From Rhizobium etli 8C-3 (GTDB lineage: Bacteria; Pseudomonadota; Alphaproteobacteria; Rhizobiales; Rhizobiaceae), in NCBI RefSeq assembly GCF_001908375.1, contig NZ_CP017241.1, positions 1,553,001 through 1,617,000 on the forward strand: a stretch of DNA of 64,000 nt. Reading direction: 5' to 3'. The position numbers were made by a program, and so were the translations under genes. Under the pieces are notes generated by a model. That model saw only the letters and a list, made by a program, of their open reading frames with translations. It did no database searches and was not told where the DNA came from. Each line of letters opens with the position of its first letter. Position 1 is the first letter of the stretch. Of the stretch, positions 40,501 through 50,203 are shown in pieces.

Positions 40501-41034
40501 ATGTCTCGTATCGGTAAGAAGCCCGTTCAGGTACCTGCTGGGATCACGGCTACGGTCGATGGCCAGAAGGTTACTGCAAAGGGCCCGAAGGGCGAGCTGT
40601 TCTTCGTCGCAAACGACGAAGTCGGCGTAAAGCTCGAAGATAACGCGGTCGTGGTCACGCCGCTCAACCAGACCAAGGATGCTCGCGCAAAGTGGGGCAT
40701 GTCCCGCACGATGATCGAGAACATCTTCAAGGGCGTCAAGGACGGTTACGAGCGCAAGCTCGAAATCAACGGCGTTGGTTATCGTGCGTCCATGCAGGGT
40801 AAGAACCTGCAGCTGGCTCTCGGTTTCAGCCACGACGTGGTCTATGAGCCGCCGGTCGGGATCTCGATCGCTGTTCCGAAGCCGACGGAAATCGTCGTCA
40901 CCGGCATCAACAAGCAGCAGGTCGGCCAGGTCGCCGCCGAAATCCGCGAATATCGCGGTCCCGAGCCCTACAAGGGCAAGGGCGTGAAGTATGCTGACGA
41001 GCGCATCGTCCGCAAAGAAGGCAAGAAGAAGTAA
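40501..41034 (+). CDS. rplF: 50S ribosomal protein L6
   Basis: 177 aa, near the sarcin-ricin loop. [21 protein letters not shown]-terminal signature [20 protein letters not shown]. Confidence 0.98.
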   Translation: MSRIGKKPVQVPAGITATVDGQKVTAKGPKGELFFVANDEVGVKLEDNAVVVTPLNQTKDARAKWGMSRTMIENIFKGVKDGYERKLEINGVGYRASMQGKNLQLALGFSHDVVYEPPVGISIAVPKPTEIVVTGINKQQVGQVAAEIREYRGPEPYKGKGVKYADERIVRKEGKKK

Positions 41035-41046
41035 GGATCACGCGAA

Positions 41047-41409
41047 ATGGCTAGCAGGAAAGAAGCACTTGCACGTCGTGCCAACCGCGTGCGCCGTCAA
41101 CTCAAGGCGGTGGCCAATGGCCGTCCGCGCCTGTCGGTTCATCGCTCCTCGAAGAACATCTACGCACAGATCATCGATGATGTGGCCGGCAAGACGCTTG
41201 CGGCTGCCTCCACGCTCGATAAGGATCTGCGCGGTTCTCTGAAGACCGGTGCCGATACCGCGGCAGCTGCCCTCGTCGGCAAGCTTGTCGCAGAGCGCGC
41301 CTCCAAGGCAGGCGTCAAGGAGGTCGTATTCGACCGTGGCGCCTTCATCTATCACGGCCGCATCAAGGCACTTGCCGAAGCGGCCCGCGAAGGCGGTCTG
41401 ACCTTCTAA
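41047..41409 (+). CDS. rplR: 50S ribosomal protein L18
   Basis: 120 aa, 5S rRNA binding. [60 protein letters not shown]. Followed by a 131-base gap with a strong hairpin before rpsE. Confidence 0.98.
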   Translation: MASRKEALARRANRVRRQLKAVANGRPRLSVHRSSKNIYAQIIDDVAGKTLAAASTLDKDLRGSLKTGADTAAAALVGKLVAERASKAGVKEVVFDRGAFIYHGRIKALAEAAREGGLTF

Positions 41410-41416
41410 AGAGGTT

Positions 41417-41451
41417 TCCGGCCGCGCGTCTTTTGACGGCGGCCGGATTTT
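41417..41451 (+). terminator. Terminator-like hairpin between rplR and rpsE
   Basis: TCCGGCCGC (41417-41425) and CGTC (41427-41430) pair across a TTTT loop with GACG (41435-41438) and GCGGCCGGA (41439-41447), one bulged G; TTTTC follows. 13 pairs inside the spc operon. Confidence 0.65.
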
Positions 41452-41540
41452 CACCGGGCCGCAAACGCTTCCTTACGGGAGACTGATGCGGTCCTCGTTT
41501 ATTCGCCGATTGCACCCGGAAAAGAAAAAGGAAGAGGACA

Positions 41541-42110
41541 ATGGCACAGGAAAGAAGGGGTTCTCGCGAAGATCGCCAGAGCCGCGAAGAGCGCGACAGC
41601 GAATTCGTCGACAAGCTTGTCGCGATCAACCGCGTCGCCAAGGTTGTTAAGGGTGGCCGCCGTTTCGGTTTCGCCGCTCTCGTCGTCGTCGGTGACCAGA
41701 AAGGCCGCGTAGGCTTCGGTCACGGCAAGGCACGCGAAGTACCCGAAGCGATCCGCAAGGCTACGGAAGCCGCCAAGCGCGAGCTGATCTTCGTTCCCCT
41801 GCGTGAAGGCCGCACTCTGCATCACGACGTCCATGGCCGCCATGGCGCCGGCAAGGTTCTGCTGCGCTCGGCCAAGGTCGGTACCGGCATCATCGCCGGC
41901 GGTCCGATGCGCGCCGTTTTCGAAACGCTCGGCGTTCACGACGTTGTCGCCAAGTCGACCGGTTCCTCGAACCCGTACAACATGGTTCGCGCAACCTTCG
42001 ACGCCCTGAAGCACCAGGTTCACCCGAAGGACATCGCAGCTCAGCGCGGCATCAAGTATGCTACGCTTCAGGCTCGCCGTGCCGCCTCCGGCAACGCCTC
42101 TGAAGAATAA
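41541..42110 (+). CDS. rpsE: 30S ribosomal protein S5
   Basis: 189 aa, decoding fidelity and mRNA entry. Basic/acidic N-terminus [20 protein letters not shown]; the S5 signature [20 protein letters not shown] is intact. Confidence 0.98.
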   Translation: MAQERRGSREDRQSREERDSEFVDKLVAINRVAKVVKGGRRFGFAALVVVGDQKGRVGFGHGKAREVPEAIRKATEAAKRELIFVPLREGRTLHHDVHGRHGAGKVLLRSAKVGTGIIAGGPMRAVFETLGVHDVVAKSTGSSNPYNMVRATFDALKHQVHPKDIAAQRGIKYATLQARRAASGNASEE

Positions 42111-42124
42111 GAGGAGTCTGACCC

Positions 42125-42334
42125 ATGGCTAAGGCTACCAAGAAGACCGAAGCGAAGACGGTTACCGTCGAGCAGATCGGCAGCCCGATTCGCCGGCCGG
42201 CTGTACAGCGCCAGACGCTGATCGGCCTCGGCCTCAACAAGATGCACCGGACCCGCACCCTGGAAGATACGCCTTCCGTTCGCGGCATGATCCGTGCTGT
42301 CCAGCATCTCGTTCGCGTCGTCGACGAGAAGTGA
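42125..42334 (+). CDS. rpmD: 50S ribosomal protein L30
   Basis: 69 aa. [20 protein letters not shown] extension, then [20 protein letters not shown]. Fourteen bases after rpsE. Confidence 0.97.
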   Translation: MAKATKKTEAKTVTVEQIGSPIRRPAVQRQTLIGLGLNKMHRTRTLEDTPSVRGMIRAVQHLVRVVDEK

Positions 42335-42350
42335 GACGGAGGTTATCATC

Positions 42351-42824
42351 ATGAAACTCAATGAAATCAGAGATAACGAAGGTTCGACCCACAGCCGCAA
42401 GCGCCTCGGCCGCGGTATCGGTTCGGGCTCGGGCAAGACCGGTGGTCGCGGTGTGAAGGGTCAGAAGTCCCGTTCCGGCGTCGCCATCAACGGTTTTGAA
42501 GGCGGTCAGATGCCAATCTACCGCCGTCTGCCGAAGCGCGGCTTCACGAACATCTTCAAGGCGGACTTCGTCGTCGTCTCTCTCGCACGCATCCAGGCTG
42601 CGATCGACGCCGGCAAGCTCGACGCCAAGGCGACTGTCGATGCCGCAGCCCTCAAGGCCGCCGGTGTGATCCGCCGTGCCAAGGACGGCGTTCGCGTTCT
42701 CGCCGACGGCGAACTGAAGGCAAAGATCAAGCTCGAAGTCGCAGGCGCTTCCAAGCCCGCCATCGAGAAGATCGAAAAGGCCGGTGCTTCGATCACGCTT
42801 CTTTCTGCCGCAGCGGCAGAATAA
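42351..42824 (+). CDS. rplO: 50S ribosomal protein L15
   Basis: 157 aa. [20 protein letters not shown], glycine-rich [20 protein letters not shown] and [19 protein letters not shown]. The ATG at 42351 is used; the upstream frame overlaps rpmD. A hairpin terminator follows. Confidence 0.98.
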   Translation: MKLNEIRDNEGSTHSRKRLGRGIGSGSGKTGGRGVKGQKSRSGVAINGFEGGQMPIYRRLPKRGFTNIFKADFVVVSLARIQAAIDAGKLDAKATVDAAALKAAGVIRRAKDGVRVLADGELKAKIKLEVAGASKPAIEKIEKAGASITLLSAAAAE

Positions 42825-42839
42825 TAATCTTATGATATG

Positions 42840-42871
42840 TCGCCCGGGGTGGCTTCACACCGGGCGATTTT
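42840..42871 (+). terminator. Terminator between rplO and secY
   Basis: TCGCCCGG (42840-42847), 12-base loop, CCGGGCGA (42860-42867), then TTTTG. It separates the ribosomal part of spc from secY-adk; a 190-base gap follows that could hold a secY promoter. Confidence 0.7.
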
Positions 42872-43060
42872 GCTCCCATATGTGGGCCTCACAAGAATCT
42901 GCATCGTTGCACCTCCGCAGCATGCCGGTTTTGACGAAATCAAGGGTGAGGCATTGGTTGCGCCAGCAATCCGTCCGTAGCCCGATTGTGAATAATTTGA
43001 ATACTGATTCCGGGTCCGGCACTCGCACGAAGCGCCCGAATTGGTAGCGCGGAGAATCGC

Positions 43061-44401
43061 ATGGCGTCTGCAGCGGAACAATTGGCTTCCAATCTAAGTT
43101 TTTCGACCTTCGCCAAAGCCGAGGATCTCAAGAAGCGACTGTGGTTCACGCTTGCAGCTCTCCTCGTCTATCGTCTTGGAACGCACATTCCGCTTCCGGG
43201 CCTCAATCCCGAAGCCTATGCCCAGGCCTTTCGCGGCCAGGCGGGCGGCATTCTCGGCCTCTTCAACATGTTTTCGGGTGGCGCCGTCGAGCGCATGGCG
43301 ATCTTCGCGCTCGGCATCATGCCCTATATCTCCGCTTCGATCATCGTACAGCTGATGACTTCGGTCGTGCCGGCGCTCGAGAACCTGAAGAAGGAAGGCG
43401 AGCAGGGCCGCAAGATCATCAACCAGTACACCCGATACGGCACCGTGCTGCTCGGCGCGCTGCAGGCCTATGGCATTGCGGTCGGCCTTGAAAGCGGCAG
43501 CGGCCTCGTGGTCGATCCGGGCTGGTTCTTCCGTATTTCCACCGTCATCACGCTGCTCGGCGGCACGATGTTCCTGATGTGGCTCGGCGAGCAGATCACC
43601 TCGCGCGGTATCGGCAACGGCATTTCGCTGATCATTTTCGCAGGCATCGCTGCCGGTCTTCCGAGCGCACTTGCCGGCACGCTCGAACTCGGCCGCACCG
43701 GTGCGCTTTCGACGTCGCTGATTCTCGCCGTCATCGTGATCGCGATGGCCGTTATCGCCGTCATCGTCTTCGTCGAGCGCGCCCAGCGCCGGCTGCTGAT
43801 CCAGTATCCGAAGCGTCAGGTCGGCAACCGCATGTTTCAGGGCGATACGTCGCACCTGCCGCTGAAGCTGAACACCTCGGGCGTCATCCCGGCAATCTTC
43901 GCCTCGTCGCTGCTGCTTCTGCCTGCGACCGTGGCGGGCTTTGCAAACACGACGTCGCTGCCGTCCTGGGCGACGGCGATCGTTGCGGCGCTCGGCCACG
44001 GCCAGCCGCTCTACATGCTGCTCTATGCGGCGCTGATCGCCTTCTTCGCCTTCTTCTACACGGCCATCGTCTTCAATCCGAAGGACACGGCCGACAATCT
44101 GAAGAAGCATGGCGGCTTTATCCCCGGCATCCGTCCAGGCGAGCGCACCGCCGAATATATCGATTTCGTCCTGACCCGCATCACGGTCATCGGTGCGATC
44201 TATCTCGTCTTCGTCTGCATCCTGCCTGAGATCCTCGTGTCGCAAACGGGCATCCCATTAGCCCTTGGTGGTACTTCGCTTTTGATCGTGGTTAGCGTAA
44301 CTCTTGATACGGTGGCTCAGATCCAGGGTCATCTGATTGCACAGCAGTACGAAGGCCTGATCAAGAAATCGAAGTTGCGTGGAGGAAAGAGGGGGCGATG
44401 A
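43061..44401 (+). CDS. secY: Preprotein translocase subunit SecY
   Basis: 446-aa polytopic channel of the Sec pathway, ten predicted membrane helices. Conserved [16 protein letters not shown] in the first helix/plug region, SNRM-type loops replaced by [14 protein letters not shown], and [20 protein letters not shown] in the long cytoplasmic loop. Stop overlaps the adk start by four bases (ATGA). Confidence 0.97.
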   Translation: MASAAEQLASNLSFSTFAKAEDLKKRLWFTLAALLVYRLGTHIPLPGLNPEAYAQAFRGQAGGILGLFNMFSGGAVERMAIFALGIMPYISASIIVQLMTSVVPALENLKKEGEQGRKIINQYTRYGTVLLGALQAYGIAVGLESGSGLVVDPGWFFRISTVITLLGGTMFLMWLGEQITSRGIGNGISLIIFAGIAAGLPSALAGTLELGRTGALSTSLILAVIVIAMAVIAVIVFVERAQRRLLIQYPKRQVGNRMFQGDTSHLPLKLNTSGVIPAIFASSLLLLPATVAGFANTTSLPSWATAIVAALGHGQPLYMLLYAALIAFFAFFYTAIVFNPKDTADNLKKHGGFIPGIRPGERTAEYIDFVLTRITVIGAIYLVFVCILPEILVSQTGIPLALGGTSLLIVVSVTLDTVAQIQGHLIAQQYEGLIKKSKLRGGKRGR

Positions 44402-45048
44402 GACTCATACTTTTGGGGCCGCCGGGTGCGGGCAAGGGTACCCAGGCCCAGCGGATCGTGGAGAAGTACGGCATTCCGCAGCTTTCCACGGGTGACATGC
44501 TTCGTGCAGCCGTTCACGCTGGAACCGAGGTCGGCAATCGGGCCGATGCCTTGATGAAGGCAGGCAAGCTTGTCCCCGACGAAGTCGTCAACGCCATCGT
44601 CTCCGAGCGCATCGATCAGCCCGACTGTGCAAACGGCTTCATCCTCGACGGTTTTCCCCGGACGCTCGTCCAGGCGGATGCGACGGAAACGATGCTTCGC
44701 GCAAAGGGCCTCGACCTTTCCGTCGTGATCGAGCTGAAGGTCAATGACGACGAACTCATTCGCCGTGTTGCGGGGCGTTATTCATGCGCACAATGCGGCA
44801 GCGTCTACCACGACACCGACAAGGCTCCGGAACGCGAGGGTGTGTGCGACAAGTGCGGTTCGACGCATTTCAAGCGCCGGCCGGACGACAACCCGGAGAC
44901 GATGACGGCGCGGCTTCAGGTCTATTACAAGGAAACTTCTCCGTTGATCGGCTATTACTACGCCAAGGGCAAGCTCAAGAGCGTGGACGGCATGGCCGAC
45001 ATAGATCACGTCACCGGAGAGATCGAAACCATCCTTTCGAAGCTTTAA
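44398..45048 (+). CDS. adk: Adenylate kinase
   Basis: 216 aa, interconverts ATP + AMP and 2 ADP. P-loop [10 protein letters not shown] at residues 7-16, DGFPRT at 84-89, and a zinc-binding LID with C130, C133, C150, C153. Coupled to secY, the usual alphaproteobacterial layout; rpmJ is not between secY and rpsM. Confidence 0.98.
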   Translation: MRLILLGPPGAGKGTQAQRIVEKYGIPQLSTGDMLRAAVHAGTEVGNRADALMKAGKLVPDEVVNAIVSERIDQPDCANGFILDGFPRTLVQADATETMLRAKGLDLSVVIELKVNDDELIRRVAGRYSCAQCGSVYHDTDKAPEREGVCDKCGSTHFKRRPDDNPETMTARLQVYYKETSPLIGYYYAKGKLKSVDGMADIDHVTGEIETILSKL

Positions 45049-45275
45049 GGCTTTGAAAATAAACTTGGCGGGACCGGTTGCCTTTCAGCGCTGATTCCGC
45101 TAAACACCGCGCCAACTCGCGATATTCGATGCGATCGGCGCGGATTTCCCAAAGGAAGTCCGGGTTCGGTCGTTTTGACATGTTACGAACCCAAATTTGA
45201 ACGAGCGGCCCTTCGGAGGGCGGCATAATCGAAGCCCTCTTGCCTGATGGCAACTGGAACTCAAGGAGAATAGGC
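45049..45275. other. Gap between adk and rpsM
   Basis: 227 bases without a gene. GCCCT-TCGG-AGGGC (45208-45221) makes a small hairpin 55 bases before rpsM and might be part of alpha operon leader control. Otherwise nothing seen. Confidence 0.4.
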
Positions 45276-45644
45276 GTGGCACGTATCGCTGGCGTCAACA
45301 TCCCGACTGCGAAGCGCGTCGTTATCGCGCTGACCTACATCCACGGGATCGGTTCGAAATTCGCACAGGAAATCGTCGAGAAGGTCGGAATCCCGGCTGA
45401 TCGCCGCGTGCACCAGCTCACGGACGCTGAAGTTCTTCAGATCCGCGAAACGATCGATCGCGACTATCAGGTCGAAGGTGATCTTCGTCGCGAAACCTCG
45501 ATGAACATCAAGCGTCTGATGGACCTGGGCTGCTACCGCGGCCTGCGTCATCGCCGCGGCCTGCCGGTTCGCGGTCAGCGCACGCACACAAATGCCCGCA
45601 CCCGCAAGGGTCCGGCAAAGGCGATCGCTGGTAAGAAGAAGTAA
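45276..45644 (+). CDS. rpsM: 30S ribosomal protein S13
   Basis: 122 aa, head protein contacting P-site tRNA. The start is a GTG at 45276 with AAGGAGAA upstream; this gives (M)[15 protein letters not shown], matching the family. C-terminal [17 protein letters not shown]. First gene of the alpha operon. Confidence 0.97.
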   Translation: MARIAGVNIPTAKRVVIALTYIHGIGSKFAQEIVEKVGIPADRRVHQLTDAEVLQIRETIDRDYQVEGDLRRETSMNIKRLMDLGCYRGLRHRRGLPVRGQRTHTNARTRKGPAKAIAGKKK

Positions 45645-45665
45645 TTTCCGGGAAACCGGGAGTTG

Positions 45666-45694
45666 GAGGCTGGCGGTCTGCGCCGGCCTCTTTT
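45666..45694 (+). terminator. Terminator-like hairpin between rpsM and rpsK
   Basis: GAGGCTGGCG (45666-45675), loop GTCTG, CGCCGGCCTC (45681-45690), then TTTTG. Ten pairs, one G-U. Readthrough must occur if rpsK has no own promoter. Confidence 0.6.
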
Positions 45695-45776
45695 GAGTTT
45701 GGGGCGGAGCTTTAGGGCGCCGTTCCGGTGTAGCCGCTGGCATTACGGCGGTGAGGATATCCAAGAAAGGGATACA

Positions 45777-46166
45777 ATGGCCAAGGAAGCCGTCCGCGTT
45801 CGCCGTCGCGAACGTAAAAACATTTCGTCGGGTGTGGCTCACGTCAACTCGACCTTCAACAACACGATGATCACCATCACTGACGCGCAGGGCAATGCCA
45901 TCGCCTGGTCGTCCGCCGGTGCCAAGGGCTTCAAGGGTTCGCGCAAGTCGACCCCGTTCGCGGCCCAGATCGCTGCTGAAGATGCTGCCAAGAAGGCGCA
46001 GGAACATGGCATGAAGTCGCTGGAAGTCGAAGTTTGCGGTCCAGGTTCTGGCCGTGAATCCGCTCTGCGCGCGCTCCAGGCTGCCGGTTTCATGATCACG
46101 TCCATCCGCGATGTGACGCCGATCCCGCACAATGGCTGCCGCCCGCGCAAGAAGCGCCGCGTCTGA
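45777..46166 (+). CDS. rpsK: 30S ribosomal protein S11
   Basis: 129 aa, platform protein near the E-site. [21 protein letters not shown]-terminal [21 protein letters not shown] at 45777; upstream frame is gap sequence. Confidence 0.98.
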   Translation: MAKEAVRVRRRERKNISSGVAHVNSTFNNTMITITDAQGNAIAWSSAGAKGFKGSRKSTPFAAQIAAEDAAKKAQEHGMKSLEVEVCGPGSGRESALRALQAAGFMITSIRDVTPIPHNGCRPRKKRRV

Positions 46167-46192
46167 TCATCGCCACTCACAACACCGGTGAG

Positions 46193-46224
46193 CGTCTTGT
46201 CGACGCTCCCGGTGCTTCTCAAGC
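46193..46224 (+). promoter_or_regulatory. 13-pair hairpin between rpsK and rpoA
   Basis: CACCGG-T-GAGCGTC (46193-46206) pairs with GACGCTC (46212-46218) and CCGGTG (46219-46224), loop TTGTC and one bulged T. Only CTTCTC follows, so termination strength is doubtful; attenuation or processing is possible. Confidence 0.5.
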
Positions 46225-46269
46225 TCGGTTGCCACGATTGGATGGTGGCAACGAACGGAAGGCAAAACC

Positions 46270-47280
46270 ATGATTCAGAAGAACTGGCAGGAATTGATCA
46301 AGCCGAACAAGGTCGAGTTCTCTTCGAACTCGCGCATCAAGGCGACGCTCGTTGCAGAGCCGCTGGAGCGCGGTTTCGGCCTGACCCTCGGCAACGCGCT
46401 TCGTCGCGTTCTGCTCTCCTCGCTGCGCGGCGCCGCGGTGACGGCCGTGCAGATCGACGGCGTGCTGCACGAATTCTCCTCGATTCCGGGCGTCCGCGAA
46501 GACGTGACGGATATCGTGCTCAACATCAAGGAAATCGCCATCAAGATGGATGGCGATGACGCAAAACGCATGGTCGTGCGCAAGCAGGGCCCTGGCGTTG
46601 TAACGGCTGGCGACATCCAGACGGTCGGCGATATCGAGATCCTCAACCCCGAGCATGTCATCTGCACGCTCGACGAGGGCGCCGAAATCCGCATGGAGTT
46701 CACCGTCAACAACGGCAAGGGCTACGTTCCGGCCGAACGCAATCGTGCGGAAGATGCTCCGATCGGCCTGATCCCGGTCGACAGCCTTTATTCGCCGGTC
46801 AAGAAGGTGTCCTACAAGGTTGAAAACACCCGCGAAGGACAGGTTCTCGACTACGACAAGCTGACGATGACCATCGAAACCGATGGTTCCGTTTCCGGCG
46901 AAGACGCCGTCGCTTTTGCGGCGCGCATCCTCCAGGACCAGCTTGGCGTCTTCGTCAACTTCGACGAGCCGCAGAAGGAAGCCGAAGAAGAAGCAGTCAC
47001 CGAACTCGCTTTCAACCCGGCACTCCTCAAGAAGGTAGACGAACTCGAACTGTCGGTCCGCTCGGCAAACTGCCTGAAGAACGACAACATCGTCTACATC
47101 GGCGACCTCATTCAGAAGACCGAAGCAGAAATGCTCCGCACGCCGAATTTTGGTCGCAAGTCGCTGAACGAAATCAAGGAAGTTCTCGCTTCCATGGGCC
47201 TGCATCTCGGCATGGAAGTGCCCGCATGGCCGCCTGAGAACATCGAAGATCTCGCCAAGCGGTACGAAGACCAGTACTAA
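46270..47280 (+). CDS. rpoA: DNA-directed RNA polymerase alpha subunit
   Basis: 336 aa. N-terminal dimerisation domain with [21 protein letters not shown]-terminal domain (from about residue 255) with the DNA/activator-binding helices [20 protein letters not shown]. No rpsD precedes it, unlike E. coli. Confidence 0.98.
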   Translation: MIQKNWQELIKPNKVEFSSNSRIKATLVAEPLERGFGLTLGNALRRVLLSSLRGAAVTAVQIDGVLHEFSSIPGVREDVTDIVLNIKEIAIKMDGDDAKRMVVRKQGPGVVTAGDIQTVGDIEILNPEHVICTLDEGAEIRMEFTVNNGKGYVPAERNRAEDAPIGLIPVDSLYSPVKKVSYKVENTREGQVLDYDKLTMTIETDGSVSGEDAVAFAARILQDQLGVFVNFDEPQKEAEEEAVTELAFNPALLKKVDELELSVRSANCLKNDNIVYIGDLIQKTEAEMLRTPNFGRKSLNEIKEVLASMGLHLGMEVPAWPPENIEDLAKRYEDQY

Positions 47281-47325
47281 CCATCAAACGGCGGGCGAGA
47301 TGCCTGCATGTGAAGGAGAATAGCA

Positions 47326-47748
47326 ATGCGCCACGGTAAAGCCGGCCGCAAGCTGAATAGAACCGCAAGCCACCGCAAGGCGATGTTCGCCAACATGGCG
47401 GCTTCGCTCATCACGCATGAGCAGATCGTGACGACCCTGCCCAAGGCAAAGGAAATCCGTCCGATCGTTGAGAAGCTCGTTACCCTGGGCAAGCGGGGCG
47501 ACCTGCACGCTCGCCGTCAGGCGATCTCGCAGATCAAGGACGCCGCAGTCGTTTCGAAGCTGTTCGACACGATCGCTTCGCGCTATGCAACCCGCAACGG
47601 CGGCTACCTGCGTATCATGAAGGCCGGCTTCCGCCAGGGCGACAACGCCGCACTCGCCGTCATCGAATTCGTTGACCGCGACACCTTCGCCAAGGGCGCA
47701 GCCGACAAGGCACGCACCGCCGCCGAAGAGCAGGCTGTCGCTGCCTGA
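47326..47748 (+). CDS. rplQ: 50S ribosomal protein L17
   Basis: 140 aa, near the tunnel exit. [20 protein letters not shown]. Last gene of the alpha operon, followed by a strong terminator. Confidence 0.98.
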   Translation: MRHGKAGRKLNRTASHRKAMFANMAASLITHEQIVTTLPKAKEIRPIVEKLVTLGKRGDLHARRQAISQIKDAAVVSKLFDTIASRYATRNGGYLRIMKAGFRQGDNAALAVIEFVDRDTFAKGAADKARTAAEEQAVAA

Positions 47749-47770
47749 TATTGTCCGGTTCACCGGAAGC

Positions 47771-47809
47771 AGAACAGCCGGGCTGACAAGCCCGGCTGTT
47801 CTTGTTTGT
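47771..47809 (+). terminator. Intrinsic terminator of the alpha operon
   Basis: AGAACAGCCGGGC (47771-47783), TGACAA loop, GCCCGGCTGTTCT (47790-47802), then TGTTTGT. 13 perfect pairs. Confidence 0.9.
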
Positions 47810-47878
47810 CGCCTCTGGTCGTGTTTGGAGGCTGATGACGCTATCTGAAGCTGGCGATTTCAACGCGGGATAGGGGTC

Positions 47879-48259
47879 ATGGAAAGATTGCCCGAACTGC
47901 TGAGCGAGATCCGGGTTCTCGAAGAGGCGCTTCACCGCCTCGACATCCGCCGCTCAAGAACGGCACTAGAAAAGTTGCTTTCCGAGGACTTTTTAGAGTT
48001 CGGCAGTTCCGGAGCGATCTATCGCCGTAAGGAGATCATCGATCTTCTCGTGCGGGAAAGCGACAGCGAAGATCCTGGCGAATTGCTGGCCTACGATTAT
48101 TCGCTCACCATCATATCTTCGGACGCGGTTTTGTTGACCTATCGAACTCGCCGCACAAGAGGGGATGGATTTGAGCGACATGTTTTGCGCAGCTCAATTT
48201 GGAAGCACTCGGAAACCGGATGGCAAATGCTGTTTCATCAAGGGACCGTGATAGGCTGA
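47879..48259 (+). CDS. SnoaL-like/DUF4440 (NTF2 fold) protein
   Basis: 126 aa, single small alpha+beta domain: an N-terminal helix (LPELLSEIRVLEEALHRLDI), a middle FLEFGSSGAIYRRKEIIDLL and a C-terminal WKHSETGWQMLFHQGTVI, the layout of DUF4440-type NTF2-like proteins. Members serve as ligand binders or enzymes; no function can be chosen. Stands alone after the rplQ terminator. Confidence 0.75.
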   Translation: MERLPELLSEIRVLEEALHRLDIRRSRTALEKLLSEDFLEFGSSGAIYRRKEIIDLLVRESDSEDPGELLAYDYSLTIISSDAVLLTYRTRRTRGDGFERHVLRSSIWKHSETGWQMLFHQGTVIG

Positions 48260-48269
48260 TGCTGCAGGC

Positions 48270-48926
48270 TCAAGCTGCGGTCGCCGCCGCCCGGCCGGCT
48301 TGCCGTCCTTGCCCGCGTTTCCTGCTGCGGGCGATCGGTCGCCAGGAGCGGTAGAGGATCAGCAGGATCAGCAGGCCGACATAGATGTATTGCTCGAGGC
48401 CGAGGACCTTGGTCGAGAGGGCGAAGTGCAGTGCGCCGCAGGCTGCCACGATGTAGACGAGGCGGTGCAGGCGGACCCAGTTCGGCCCGAGGCGGCGGAT
48501 CGAGAAACTGTTGGATGAGAGCGCAAGTGGAATGAGCAGCGTCAGCCCCGCCATGCCGAACATGATGAAAGGCCGTTTCACGACATCATCGATGACAGCT
48601 TGGATGATCAATGCCTGGTCGAGCACCATGTAGACGGTGAAATGCATCGCCACATAGTAGAAACATAGAAGGCCGAGGGAACGGCGGTAGCGCAGATAAT
48701 TCCAGCCGAAGAGTTCGCGGGCAGGGCTGACGGCGAGCGTCAGGATCAGGAAGCGGATCGCCCATATGCCGAGGAGCAGTTCGAAGGTCTTCACCGGATC
48801 TGCGCCGAGGCCGTCGGTGGCGCCGAGGTAGAAATACCAGGCAGCAGGCAGAAGCCCCGCCACGTAGAGCAGCCACACGGATGCCGGCTGCCAGCGTTTC
48901 GCAAGCCTAAGGGAAAAATCCGTCAT
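48270..48926 (-). CDS. msrQ: MsrQ, haem-binding membrane subunit of periplasmic methionine sulfoxide reductase
   Basis: 218 aa, predicted six-helix inner-membrane b-type cytochrome of the ferric reductase-like family (YedZ). It passes electrons from the quinone pool to MsrP. Histidines in AMHFTVYMVLDQ and LHRLVYIVAACGALHFAL are probable haem ligands. One-base overlap with msrP (TGATG) indicates coupling. Confidence 0.93.
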   Translation of the reverse strand: MTDFSLRLAKRWQPASVWLLYVAGLLPAAWYFYLGATDGLGADPVKTFELLLGIWAIRFLILTLAVSPARELFGWNYLRYRRSLGLLCFYYVAMHFTVYMVLDQALIIQAVIDDVVKRPFIMFGMAGLTLLIPLALSSNSFSIRRLGPNWVRLHRLVYIVAACGALHFALSTKVLGLEQYIYVGLLILLILYRSWRPIARSRKRGQGRQAGRAAATAA

Positions 48927-49873
48927 CAGAAATTCGCCTTCAGGTCCATACCGGAGTAGAGGCTTGCGACCTCATTGGCGTAACCATTGAAGGGCAGCGT
49001 CGGATGGCGGCTGGCGCCGAAGAAGCCGCTTTCGCCGATGCGCCGTTCGCTTGCCTGGCTCCAGCGGGGATGATCGACCGCCGGATTGACGTTGGCGTAG
49101 AAGCCGTATTCCTGCGGATTGGTGACCTGCCAGGTGTTCTTCGGCTGCTGGTCGGTGAGCGTGATCTTCACGATCGACTTGATGCCCTTGAAGCCGTACT
49201 TCCACGGCACGACAAGGCGGATCGGCGCACCGTTCTGGTTCGGCAGCGTTTCTCCATAGAGCCCGACGGCAAGTAGCGTCAGCGGGTGACGGGCCTCGTC
49301 GAGGCGCAGGCCCTCGACATAAGGCCATTCGAGTGACTGGAAGAGGCCTTTCTGGCCCGGCATCTCCTCCGGCCGGACGACGGTTTCGAAGGCGACGTAT
49401 CTGGCGCTGCCCAGCGGCTCCACCTTGTCGAGCAGGGCTGCCAGCGGGAAGCCGTTCCATGGGATCACCATCGACCAGGCTTCGACACAGCGCATGCGGT
49501 AGACGCGCTCCTCGATCGGAAACTCCTTGATCAGTGCCTCGATATCGAAGGTGCCCGGTTTGCCGACCATGCCGTCGACCTTGACGGTCCAGGGCAGAGG
49601 CTTGAAGTCGCCGGACAGGGCTGAGGGATCAGCCTTGTCGAGGCCGAATTCGTAGAAGTTGTTATAGGTCGTCACATCCTTCAGCGGCGTGGTCTTTTCA
49701 TCGACCTTGTACTTGCTCTCAATGACGGAAAGTGCCGCAGCGCTCGCCTTGCCTGCCCCATAGAGCGCCATGGCGCCGAGCGTTGCAGCCCCAAGCAACT
49801 CGCGGCGGCGGAGATAGACCTGGCGCGGCGTGACCTCCGTGGAGGGGATCTTTGGCGGATGATAAGCCGGCAT
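48926..49873 (-). CDS. msrP: MsrP, molybdopterin methionine sulfoxide reductase catalytic subunit
   Basis: 315 aa exported by Tat: twin arginines in [12 protein letters not shown] (residues 20-31). It repairs oxidised methionines in periplasmic proteins (formerly YedY). C129 in [10 protein letters not shown] fits the molybdenum ligand. The fold region [10 protein letters not shown] and [15 protein letters not shown] match the family. Operon with msrQ. Confidence 0.95.
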   Translation of the reverse strand: MPAYHPPKIPSTEVTPRQVYLRRRELLGAATLGAMALYGAGKASAAALSVIESKYKVDEKTTPLKDVTTYNNFYEFGLDKADPSALSGDFKPLPWTVKVDGMVGKPGTFDIEALIKEFPIEERVYRMRCVEAWSMVIPWNGFPLAALLDKVEPLGSARYVAFETVVRPEEMPGQKGLFQSLEWPYVEGLRLDEARHPLTLLAVGLYGETLPNQNGAPIRLVVPWKYGFKGIKSIVKITLTDQQPKNTWQVTNPQEYGFYANVNPAVDHPRWSQASERRIGESGFFGASRHPTLPFNGYANEVASLYSGMDLKANF

Positions 49874-50203
49874 TTCGAAATCCTCCTGGGCCGGGAACGG
49901 CCCGTTATCTCGGTAAACGCATCAGCAGCGTCTTTGGATGACTGTGTAGGCCTTGAAGATTGCTTTCGGGAAGCCAATTTTTTGTGTTCGGGTGTGATGG
50001 AATAGCCTGTAACAAAAGCCTACGATCCACCGTATATGTCCGATGCGCGCAAATGGGCGGCGTACCGGATTTGCAGTTGCTGGTAGTGACAGCCCCGGCC
50101 GATTGGATTAGGACAATTCCAAAATGCAGCGGCTGCCCGGTCTGCAAGCTTTCTTGCCGTTCCGCATCGTCCGCGCAATTTCCGCAGATCAAGGAAGAAA
50201 CCG
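49874..50203. promoter_or_regulatory. Divergent promoter region between msrPQ and ilvD
   Basis: 330 bases without a gene. A possible weak stem ATTGCTT/AAGCCAAT around 49958-49976 is followed by TTTTTTG. GGAGGATTT lies before msrP and AAGGAAG before ilvD. No clear operator. Confidence 0.4.

Noticed and set aside
49958..49982. Stem followed by TTTTTT upstream of msrP/ilvD
   Set aside because: Only a weak stem with a bulge and no transcript that it would obviously end; kept as a note in the intergenic entry, not called a terminator.
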